Below are positions 1 through 5,624 of a stretch of DNA of 7,118 nucleotides, one piece after another. The position numbers were made by a program, and so were the translations under genes. The number at the start of each line of letters is the position of its first letter. The stretch's first letter is position 1. The notes beneath the pieces are model-generated. The model was not told where the DNA came from and made no database searches. It saw nothing but the letters and a program-made list of their open reading frames with translations. Source of the DNA: Alphaproteobacteria bacterium (lineage in GTDB: Bacteria; Pseudomonadota; Alphaproteobacteria; Puniceispirillales; Puniceispirillaceae); contig WTJO01000196.1 of assembly GCA_011524805.1 (NCBI GenBank), forward strand, positions 1-7,118, written 5' to 3'.

Positions 1-455
1 ATAAAATCGTGGTTCTGAAAGATGGCCAGGTGATGCAGGTTGGTGCCCCGATGGAACTGTTTAACAGCCCGGCAAATGAATTTGTCGCGGGCTTTCTGGG
101 CTCGCCAAAAATGAATTTCTTTGATGGCAAGATAAGCGCGGTTAATGCCGCCGGCACACAGGCAAAAATTACCATCAATGACAGCGAGACAAAAATGGTG
201 CGGCTGGTATCAACAGATAAACAGACAGGCGCAACTGCACGTCTGGGCATCCGCCCGCAGGATTTACAGCTTGACCCGAAAGGCATGTTGAGCGGCACCA
301 TCACCCTGATTGAACGGCTGGGCACAGAGACGATTATCGAGGTGATGTCAGATAGCCAGACCCTGTTCAGATATGCCTGTAAAGAAGCGCCAGATCTGTC
401 AACAGGCGGGCAGGCGCGCTTCAGCTTTGATGCTGGCAAGGCGCATATTTTCTAG
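1..455 (+). CDS. Sugar ABC transporter ATP-binding protein (MalK/UgpC family), 5'-truncated
   Basis: This is the C-terminal part of the cytoplasmic ATPase that powers a binding-protein-dependent sugar importer. The frame is open from base 3, so the gene starts outside the window; a GTG at 9 is internal. The first residues (KIVVLKDGQVMQVGAP) are the typical end of the nucleotide-binding domain after the H-loop. They are followed by the hallmark linker ending in FLGSPKMNF and then by the OB-fold TOBE/regulatory domain, with GIRPQDLQL where GIRPEHL is common. The Walker A, signature and Walker B motifs lie upstream and cannot be checked. The stop is at 453-455, 15 bases before the GH1 reading frame on the same strand, so the two are probably co-transcribed. 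That context suggests import of a glucoside or oligosaccharide, but the sugar cannot be read from this fragment. Confidence 0.93.
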   Translation, partial: KIVVLKDGQVMQVGAPMELFNSPANEFVAGFLGSPKMNFFDGKISAVNAAGTQAKITINDSETKMVRLVSTDKQTGATARLGIRPQDLQLDPKGMLSGTITLIERLGTETIIEVMSDSQTLFRYACKEAPDLSTGGQARFSFDAGKAHIF

Positions 456-470
456 CGCCCCCTTGCAGAG

Positions 471-1841
471 ATGATAGCTGATGACAGCCCGATGAACAGC
501 CCGATGAACAGCCCGCTTACAAGCATGATAAACAAACTGCCTGCCAGCTTCAGCTTCGGGGTGGCGACCTCCTCTTATCAGATAGAGGGCAATAGCTTTG
601 GCGGGTGCGGGCGCTCGCACTGGGATGAATTTGCCCGCCAGCCAGACAAGGTATTCAATAATGAAGATGGCGCGATTGGGTGCGATCATTACCATCTGTT
701 TGAGACTGATCTTGACCTGATAGCTGATGCCGGTTTTGATAGCTACCGGTTTTCGCTGTCATGGCCGCGGCTTCTGCCAGAGCGTGCCGGAGGGGTGAAC
801 CCCGAAGGGATTGCGTTTTATGACAGGCTGATTGACGGCATGCTGGCACGCGGGCTGACCCCCAATGCCACGCTCTATCACTGGGATTTACCACTCTATC
901 ACGCGGCAGAGGGCGGCTGGCAGGCACGCGATACGGCCAGCTATTTTGCAGATTATACCGATCTTGTGATGCGCCATTTTGGCGACAGGCTGGCGATGAT
1001 TGCCCCTGTAAACGAGCCGTGGTGTGTGTCATTTCTAAGCCATTACTGGGGGCATCATGCGCCCGGCCTGACCTCGATATCGGCGACCGCAAAGGCGATG
1101 CATTTTATCCAGCTTGCCCATGGGCTGTCTGTTCAGGTGATGCGCAGCCATGGCCATAAACAGATAGGCTGTGTGCTGAATAAGGAATTTGGCGTGCCAG
1201 CCGATAATAGTGACGAGACAGCCAGACTGACCGCGCTATTTGACGGCATCTATAATCGCTGGTTTGAAGAATCTGTCTTTAAGGGGCGTTATCCGGACGA
1301 TGTGCTGGCGATATTGGCGCCCTATATGCCTGAGAAATTCGAGCTGGATTTGCCTATTATCGCCTCACCTCTGGACTGGGCAGGGGTGAATTATTATACG
1401 CGTTCGGTGATTGCCCCTGATAAGGACGAGCCGCATTTTGGCTTTAAATGCATTTCTGGAAATTTGCCTAAAACCGATATGGGCTGGGAGATTGCGCCTG
1501 AGGGGCTGAGTTATTTCCTGCGCCGTCTGGCCAGCAGATATGCTCCTGATCTGCCGATATATGTAACTGAAAATGGCATGGCCAATTCTGACAGGCTGAT
1601 AAATGGTAGGGTAGATGATGCCGCCCGCACCGCCTATTTTGCAAATCATCTAGCAGAAATTTGCAGCCTGACAGCAGAGGGTGTGCCCGTTGCAGGCTAT
1701 TATGCGTGGTCACTGCTGGATAATTTTGAATGGGCTTTTGGCTATGATAAACGCTTCGGACTGGTGCATGTAGATTTTAAAAGTCAGAAGCGCACTCCTA
1801 AAAGTAGCTATTATTATTGGCAAGCTGCTCTAAATCCTTAG
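471..1841 (+). CDS. GH1 family beta-glucosidase
   Basis: This is a retaining beta-glycosidase of glycoside hydrolase family 1, likely cytoplasmic because no signal peptide is visible. It would hydrolyse beta-glucosides brought in by the ABC system encoded just upstream. Residues are numbered from the ATG at 471 (456 residues, normal for the family). The full set of family motifs is present: QIEG at 37-40, YHWDLP at 136-141, the acid/base NEP with Glu182, the nucleophile in YVTENG with Glu367, and the sugar-binding Trp413, Glu420 and Trp421 near the C-terminus (SLLDNFEW). The enzyme therefore looks intact. The start is uncertain: in-frame ATGs at 471, 492, 504 and 525 all lack a good Shine-Dalgarno site. 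The family fold begins at about residue 23, so the ATG at 525 (438 residues) fits homologues best and the extra N-terminus may not be translated. Exact specificity (glucoside, galactoside or fucoside) is not decidable here. Confidence 0.95.
   Translation: MIADDSPMNSPMNSPLTSMINKLPASFSFGVATSSYQIEGNSFGGCGRSHWDEFARQPDKVFNNEDGAIGCDHYHLFETDLDLIADAGFDSYRFSLSWPRLLPERAGGVNPEGIAFYDRLIDGMLARGLTPNATLYHWDLPLYHAAEGGWQARDTASYFADYTDLVMRHFGDRLAMIAPVNEPWCVSFLSHYWGHHAPGLTSISATAKAMHFIQLAHGLSVQVMRSHGHKQIGCVLNKEFGVPADNSDETARLTALFDGIYNRWFEESVFKGRYPDDVLAILAPYMPEKFELDLPIIASPLDWAGVNYYTRSVIAPDKDEPHFGFKCISGNLPKTDMGWEIAPEGLSYFLRRLASRYAPDLPIYVTENGMANSDRLINGRVDDAARTAYFANHLAEICSLTAEGVPVAGYYAWSLLDNFEWAFGYDKRFGLVHVDFKSQKRTPKSSYYYWQAALNP
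482..515 (+). repeat. 12-bp tandem repeat at the start of the GH1 gene
   Basis: The unit CCCGATGAACAG occurs twice exactly (488-499 and 500-511). It is preceded by a copy lacking one base (GATGACAGCCC from 482) and followed by a partial CCCG. The unit is four codons long, encodes Met-Asn-Ser-Pro, and supplies in-frame ATGs at 492 and 504. Copy-number change would lengthen or shorten the N-terminus without shifting the frame. Confidence 0.85.
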
Positions 1842-1865
1842 CCCGTCGAATTGCGTTGTCTTATC

Positions 1866-1911
1866 TGTGAATGGTTCGTCAAATTCACACAAAAGGTTAT
1901 TTTTTATTTTT
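1866..1911 (+). terminator. Possible weak terminator after the GH1 gene
   Basis: A perfect 7-bp stem, TGTGAAT at 1866-1872 and ATTCACA at 1883-1889 with a 10-base loop, lies 24 bases after the GH1 stop. A T-rich run follows at 1897-1911. The run starts about seven bases after the stem and the stem is AT-rich, so this is a poor intrinsic terminator. It is also in the right place to separate the converging transcripts. The opposite strand has no T run after the stem, so it would act only on the forward transcript. Confidence 0.35.
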
Positions 1912-2121
1912 GGGTTTTTTGATTGGAATGGATGAACGGTGAACTAAGAACATCACAAGTAAAACGCCAAAAGCATACACGAAAATAGCCAAAGGTGAAT
2001 TGATCATTGCCTCATGAAGCTGGTCATTTGCGCAAATGAAAGATTTTTTGAAGTCAGAAGTGCGGCTTGAGGCCATAGCAACGTCACAGGCCGTTTGAAT
2101 CTTTGAAACATTATCAGTCAT
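1897..2121 (-). CDS. Small single-pass membrane protein, unknown function
   Basis: The product has 74 residues and I do not recognise a family. A hydrophilic N-terminal half with Cys12 and Cys30 is followed by one hydrophobic segment at about 43-61. A strongly basic tail (KKPKNKK) ends the protein. By the positive-inside rule the tail should be cytoplasmic and the N-terminal half periplasmic, with no cleavable signal peptide. The gene looks real because the ATG at 2121 has an excellent AGGAG (2128-2132) six bases upstream. A TTG one codon earlier (2124) is too close to that site to be preferred. It lies about 56 bases downstream of another unknown membrane protein gene on the same strand, so the two probably form an operon. 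Base composition is AT-rich compared with the GH1 gene. Confidence 0.72.
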   Translation of the reverse strand: MTDNVSKIQTACDVAMASSRTSDFKKSFICANDQLHEAMINSPLAIFVYAFGVLLVMFLVHRSSIPIKKPKNKK

Positions 2122-2127
2122 CAATAA

Positions 2128-2135
2128 CTCCTCTC
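2128..2135 (-). promoter_or_regulatory. Strong ribosome binding site for the 74-residue gene
   Basis: On the reverse strand the sequence reads GAGAGGAG, then TTATTG, then ATG. AGGAG lies six bases from the ATG at 2121 but only three from the TTG at 2124, which decides for the ATG. This site is the main support that this short frame is a gene. Confidence 0.75.
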
Positions 2136-2177
2136 ATGCATAAATTAATAGAAACCCTTTTGCCGATGATTGTTAGT

Positions 2178-2639
2178 TTATAAGGATGGAGCCCGGAGAA
2201 TTGACACCATAAACATCAGGGTGAAATAACCTGCATTAATCATAACGATAAAACTCACAAAAAATGTTATTTCTTTTGGCAATTCATCTCCAAAAAGACG
2301 CGAAAAAAATCCTCGTGCGAGTAATATTGCGCACTCGACATACCATAGTGTGAGAAATCCAGCATTGGCTATCATCATGGTGCCAACATCAACATTATGA
2401 CCGAGTAAAGAGCTCACGTAGGCAATACTAGCGCCAATCATAAATGAAAAGGCAATTCGGCCCAATATAGTTGGCAATACTAATGTTATCCAATTTATTG
2501 GTATAAGAAGAACAGTTTGGCGGTGCTGCTTTATTGCTCCTTCAACTATGATAAAAATCAGGCAGCTATGAATAAAACCAAAAATTAGAAATTTAGTAGC
2601 TATAAGCTGTTCTGGCTGAAAGACCCAATATTCTGTCAT
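2178..2639 (-). CDS. Multi-pass membrane protein, unknown function
   Basis: The product has 153 residues from the ATG at 2639. It is almost entirely hydrophobic, with likely membrane segments at about 13-33, 43-79 (one long or two short segments), 88-109 and 123-148, giving four or five passes. Short charged loops (EGAIKQHRQ, FGDELPKE) connect them. I recognise no family and no catalytic motif. The frame extends upstream to an ATG at 2660, but a GGAGG sits at 2652-2656, inside that extension. A promoter-like TTGACA/TATCTG pair places transcription start near 2657, downstream of that ATG. The ATG at 2639, 12 bases after GGAGG, is therefore the better start despite the long spacing. It is the first gene of a probable two-gene unit with the 74-residue membrane protein and is divergent from the MFS transporter. 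Confidence 0.7.
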   Translation of the reverse strand: MTEYWVFQPEQLIATKFLIFGFIHSCLIFIIVEGAIKQHRQTVLLIPINWITLVLPTILGRIAFSFMIGASIAYVSSLLGHNVDVGTMMIANAGFLTLWYVECAILLARGFFSRLFGDELPKEITFFVSFIVMINAGYFTLMFMVSILRAPSL

Positions 2640-2663
2640 TAAAGTTAAAATCCTCCGCATTAA

Positions 2664-2691
2664 CAGATAATCTAAATGCTTGAATTGTCAA
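2664..2691 (-). promoter_or_regulatory. Sigma70-type promoter for the membrane-protein pair
   Basis: On the reverse strand a perfect TTGACA (2686-2691) is followed after 16 bases by TATCTG (2664-2669), a fair -10 box. Transcription would start near 2657, giving a very short leader that still includes GGAGG. Position and orientation fit the gene starting at 2639. This is read by eye only. Confidence 0.45.
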
Positions 2692-2759
2692 TCACGCAAG
2701 GAGCAGGCTCACTTGTTCAAAGACAGAAGTTGTGACATCACACTTAGCCTGCTTGAATT
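2677..2759. promoter_or_regulatory. Repeat-rich divergent control region, possible operators
   Basis: Three symmetrical elements overlap between the divergent membrane-protein and MFS genes. AGCAGGCT (2702-2709) and AGCCTGCT (2746-2753) are a perfect 8-bp inverted repeat. Between them, TGTGACATCACA (2731-2742) is a compact palindrome. TGCTTGAATT occurs as a direct repeat at 2677-2686 and 2750-2759, 73 bases apart, close to seven helical turns. The left copy overlaps the -35 box of the leftward promoter. The right copy contains TTGAAT, which with TATTTT at 2777-2782 (18-base spacer) could form a rightward promoter. Regulator binding here is inference; no regulator gene is in the window. Confidence 0.4.
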
Positions 2760-2826
2760 TTCCAGCTTAGGTCAATTATTTTACCGGAACTTAAAACTCA
2801 TTTTTCTGCTATTAAGACATAAAGTT

Positions 2827-2830
2827 GGAG
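2827..2830 (+). promoter_or_regulatory. Ribosome binding site that sets the MFS start
   Basis: GGAG at 2827-2830 is six bases upstream of the GTG at 2837. The in-frame TTG at 2825 overlaps this site, and the ATG at 2873 has no Shine-Dalgarno sequence, so GTG is the preferred start. Confidence 0.5.
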
Positions 2831-2836
2831 TTTGGC

Positions 2837-4165
2837 GTGACACTTTTCGTATATTCGTACATACTCAAAATCATGTTAGCTGAACTTACAAACAGATTTT
2901 TGTTGCGCCATAATGTCTATTATGGATGGGTAATGGCTGTAATTGTCTTTATAATTACAATGGCAGCCTCCTCTGTATCCAGCATTCCTCAAATAATATT
3001 GCTTCCTATGACAGAAGAATTTGGATGGCAAATCTCTGATGTAGCAAATGCCATTGGTTTGATGTTCATTGTGTTAGCCTGCTTTGCGCCATTTTCTGGC
3101 GCTTTAATGTTAAAGATAGGGATTAGGAACGTTGCCATCATCGCAGCATCATTGAATATAGGCGGCCTACTTTTTACTGCACTCGCTGAAAAGACCTGGC
3201 ATTTACTATTTTCTATTGGTGTATTGATGGGTTCAGCGGCTGGAATAATAGGTGTTGGACTGGCAGCCACTGTTGCAACCCGATGGTTTGTAAAACGACG
3301 CGGACTGGTGGTTGGAGCGCTCACTTCTGCTTTTGCAGCTGGACAGTTATTGTTTGTCCCGTTGATGGCATGGATTACAACAATAACTGACTGGAGACAC
3401 GCCCTTTTGATACCTTTGTCGGGTGGGCTTATATCAGCAATATTATTTTTGCTGTTCTCAAAAGATTGGCCATATGATTTAAAACTTGCGCCATTTGGCG
3501 AGACTGAATTATTTGAACCACCTAAGGATGATGGAAAAAGCATAGTTTCGACAAGTTTTAATGTTTTGATTCATGCCTCGAAAACACCTGCTTTTTGGTT
3601 ATTAGCTTCTACATTTATGATTTGTGGACTTTCGTCTAACGGCATCGTCAGCCAACATTTCATTCCATTTTGCGCGGATAATAATGTTGGTATCGTTGCA
3701 GCATCATCATATCTTGCAATAATGGGTGTGTTTAATTTCATAGGTACCATAGGTTCCGGCTGGCTTTCCGACAGATATAATAACTATCGGTTATTGATGT
3801 GTTATTATGGACTTCGGGCACTTTCTCTATTGTATCTGCCATATAGCGGTTTTGAGTTTTATACATTGATTTTATGGGCTATATTTTTCGGACTGGATTT
3901 CATCGCTACCGTTCCGCCCACCGTTCGTCTAACAAGCAAACATTTTGGCACAGTAAAAGGGCCTATTTTATTTGGGTGGATATTTGCAGCCCATCAAGTT
4001 GGCGCAGCTATCGCCGCATCTTCAGCAGGCTGGTCAAGAGATACTTTGCTAAGTTACGTGCCTTCATTTATTGCTGCAGGCCTTATCAGTGCAACAGCTG
4101 TACTGTTAATCTTTGTTTTCCAGAGGATAGATACTCAATCTAATGGAGCCACTGCAGCGACATAG
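2837..4165 (+). CDS. MFS transporter (monocarboxylate/OFA-like)
   Basis: This is an inner-membrane secondary transporter of the major facilitator superfamily with 442 residues from the GTG at 2837, the usual length for a 12-helix carrier. The N-terminal YYGWVMAV at the first helix is typical of the oxalate/formate and monocarboxylate-like branch. Other visible signatures are RWFVKRRGLVVG (about 149-160) and the loop motif SGWLSDRYNNYR (about 307-318), which corresponds to the MFS GxxxDRxGRR motif with the glycine replaced. GWIFAAHQVGAAIAA (about 380-394), before helix 11, is also characteristic. A hydrophilic loop at about 208-240 separates the two six-helix halves. An ATG at 2873 would shorten the protein by 12 residues without losing any helix. 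The substrate is unknown; organic acids are plausible from the family. Transcription is divergent from the unknown membrane-protein pair, so the two may share control. Confidence 0.9.
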   Translation: MTLFVYSYILKIMLAELTNRFLLRHNVYYGWVMAVIVFIITMAASSVSSIPQIILLPMTEEFGWQISDVANAIGLMFIVLACFAPFSGALMLKIGIRNVAIIAASLNIGGLLFTALAEKTWHLLFSIGVLMGSAAGIIGVGLAATVATRWFVKRRGLVVGALTSAFAAGQLLFVPLMAWITTITDWRHALLIPLSGGLISAILFLLFSKDWPYDLKLAPFGETELFEPPKDDGKSIVSTSFNVLIHASKTPAFWLLASTFMICGLSSNGIVSQHFIPFCADNNVGIVAASSYLAIMGVFNFIGTIGSGWLSDRYNNYRLLMCYYGLRALSLLYLPYSGFEFYTLILWAIFFGLDFIATVPPTVRLTSKHFGTVKGPILFGWIFAAHQVGAAIAASSAGWSRDTLLSYVPSFIAAGLISATAVLLIFVFQRIDTQSNGATAAT

Positions 4166-4506
4166 TGGGCTCTAATTTATAAACGCCCAACTTAATTAGC
4201 CTGCGGGAATTTTTCTGTCACCTAATTTATATAACAAATTGATTATAAAATTTCTCCTTCAGTACTCCCTAGCTCTCTTAGAGCACGACTACTAGCATAT
4301 CGTGTTAAGCTCTAAATATTTTGGATAAATAAAGCGATGTTATTGAAATCATACTTTGAGCTGGAATTCTCGAGGAATCATCAAATGCAAAATGTGTTGG
4401 TCGCTTGCTGGGAAAAATTAAACTTCCACTGGTACTATTCTTTCCTTTAGAATGAAACGTGTACATATTCAAGTAAACGCATAAGCATGTTTCAATTTTA
4501 CAGGGT
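4166..4506. other. Gap without a convincing gene, with switching-type hairpins
   Basis: About 340 AT-rich bases separate the MFS and HAD genes. A short frame at 4337-4450 (+, 37 codons) has no ribosome site and no recognisable product. At 4272-4313 three short segments can pair in two exclusive ways. GCTCT (4272-4276) pairs with AGAGC (4280-4284) around a 3-base loop. Alternatively AGAGCACGA (4280-4288) pairs with TCGTG (4300-4304) and GCTCT (4309-4313) around a 5-base bulge. No T run follows, so this is not an obvious attenuator. TGGGC/GCCCA near 4166-4187 is too short to be called a terminator. Confidence 0.4.
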
Positions 4507-4515
4507 GTGAACTGT

Positions 4516-5160
4516 ATGGTGGATGCTCTATTATTCGGCTCAATCGGAGTGATAGCAGAAACGTCTGAAATCCAGCGTTTAGCATATAACCAGTCGTTTG
4601 ACGAGCATGGTTTTGATTGGTATTGGAGCATAGCAAATTACTGTGAATTGCTTAAATCTCCAGGCGGAAAAAAACGGATTATTGACTTTGCCAATGCAAA
4701 ACTTTCCGATGACATTATTGACAGTATACATGAAAGAAAAGAACGAATATTTTTTGAAAAACTAAAAGCTGGTTTAAGTCCCCGGGAGGGCATTGTTGAA
4801 TGCATTAACGTATGCAGAAAAAAGGGCATAAAAATTGGTTTAATCACAACAACATCTCAAAATAATATTGATGCATTAGAACAGGCGCTCAGCAACACAA
4901 TAAGCTTCAAACATTTTGATTTAATCACCACTAAGGCAGATGTAAAAAAAGCAAAGCCGAGCGGTGAGGTCTATAAATTTGCGTTATCTCAATTACAGAT
5001 GCGTGCTAATGACGTGATAGCAATAGAAGACACAGAGGTTAATCAACAAGCTGCGCTAGAAAATGAAATTTTATGTTATTTATTTGCAGGTGAATATGCT
5101 GCAACCCAACATAACTTCAACGCAGTGAAATCGCCAACAGCAATCCTCTCTCTATTTTAA
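4516..5160 (+). CDS. CbbY-like HAD-superfamily protein lacking the catalytic aspartates
   Basis: The product has 214 residues from the ATG at 4516, preceded at ten bases by AGGG. A GTG at 4507 would add three residues. The sequence follows the CbbY branch of HAD phosphatases (CbbY itself acts on xylulose-1,5-bisphosphate) from end to end. It has the cap region with LLKSPGGKKRI (about 45-55), motif II in KIGLITTTSQNN (about 106-117), the motif III lysine in KPSGEVYKFAL (about 147-157), and motif IV IEDT (about 170-173). Motif I is different: the family reads FDVDGTLAET, but here it is FGSIGVIAET. The nucleophile Asp is Gly8, the second Asp is Ile10, and the Thr is Val12. The frame is otherwise intact, so this is either a non-catalytic derivative or an early pseudogene. 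Phosphatase activity is not expected. It stands alone, with more than 300 gene-free bases on each side. Confidence 0.85.
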   Translation: MVDALLFGSIGVIAETSEIQRLAYNQSFDEHGFDWYWSIANYCELLKSPGGKKRIIDFANAKLSDDIIDSIHERKERIFFEKLKAGLSPREGIVECINVCRKKGIKIGLITTTSQNNIDALEQALSNTISFKHFDLITTKADVKKAKPSGEVYKFALSQLQMRANDVIAIEDTEVNQQAALENEILCYLFAGEYAATQHNFNAVKSPTAILSLF

Positions 5161-5624
5161 AGCCGAAGAATTAATTGCTAATAAAAGTTTCATAAATTTC
5201 TGAATTTGTTGTAAAAATGAAGTCCAATCTATTGTCTGTGCTAATCGCAATGGCGACCCATGAAGTACTCTAATTTAATGGTAATATAAGGTGAAGTATC
5301 TAAGAGGGTGCTGTGGAGATAAGTTCGACGCCCTAGCACATGGTTATCAGCAGATTGTACTTCAACTAAATCAATAGCTCAGAGCACTTACACCAAAGGC
5401 AAAGTACCTTATTCTGGATAGCAGCCAAGGTTCAAAATTACTGATGGGCTATGGTTATAGCTTTAGACATCTGATTAGGGATTGGGTTTAAAAGAGCACG
5501 ATCTGTGGCTCACGCACCTCGGTCTTATAATGAACTGGCAAATTTGTTGGAACGTTCATTTATCATAAATTACGGTAGTCAATCCATCTAATAATTAAGT
5601 CGAATACATAAACTTCCCAAAAGA
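5161..5624. other. Gap without an intact gene between convergent genes
   Basis: About 460 bases lie between the ends of the HAD gene (+) and the dehydrogenase gene (-). No intact gene, tRNA or clear terminator was seen. The stretch contains broken but protein-like reading on the forward strand (listed separately, 5291-5591). It also contains a short ATG-led frame at 5217-5273 of 18 codons in another phase and a GTGCT/AGCAC pair near 5308-5339. The length is large for a convergent gap in a compact bacterial genome, which fits gene decay. Confidence 0.5.
5291..5591 (+). pseudogene. Possible decayed gene fragment, product unknown
   Basis: From GTG at 5291 the forward frame reads 28 residues to an in-frame TAG (5375-5377). 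It then continues without interruption for 37 codons to a TAA at 5489-5491. Shifting by one base at the GGG run (5484-5486) opens a further 34 codons to a TAA at 5589, beginning FKRARSVAHAPRSYNEL. The joined reading of about 100 residues has a natural protein composition, with hydrophobic stretches such as AKYLILDSS. It would need one nonsense and one frameshift repair. An 18-codon frame at 5217-5273 could be an upstream piece. I recognise no family, no ribosome site is visible, and chance cannot be excluded. Confidence 0.25.

Noticed and set aside
399..1713. Reverse-strand open frames of 81-145 codons opposite the GH1 gene
   Set aside because: They lie antisense to a gene with complete family motifs, have composition typical of mirrored coding sequence and no recognisable product.
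2731..2742. CRP-type site from TGTGA and TCACA
   Set aside because: The half-sites are only two bases apart instead of six, so it is kept only as an unspecified palindrome.
2680..2883. Forward frame of 67 codons overlapping the MFS start
   Set aside because: It covers the repeat-rich control region and the ribosome site of the MFS gene, and the product shows no protein-like pattern.
2989..3543. Reverse-strand frame of 184 codons inside the MFS gene
   Set aside because: It is antisense to clear membrane-transporter coding sequence; its Pro, Asn and Ser richness is the mirror of hydrophobic codons.
2744..4204. TTAGCCTGC found three times (2744, 3074, 4196)
   Set aside because: Copies lie in a promoter, inside the MFS coding region and in a gap without common spacing or context, so no shared function can be argued.
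4337..4450. Forward 37-codon frame in the gap before the HAD gene
   Set aside because: It has no Shine-Dalgarno sequence and no recognisable product; a frame of this length is expected by chance in such a gap.
4305..4631. Reverse-strand frame of 108 codons across the HAD gene start
   Set aside because: It overlaps the conserved N-terminus of the HAD protein and has no family signature or ribosome site.
5308..5345. tRNA- or tmRNA-like stretch containing GTTCGACGCCC
   Set aside because: The T-loop-like bases lack a matching stem, and no acceptor, D or anticodon arms can be drawn around them.
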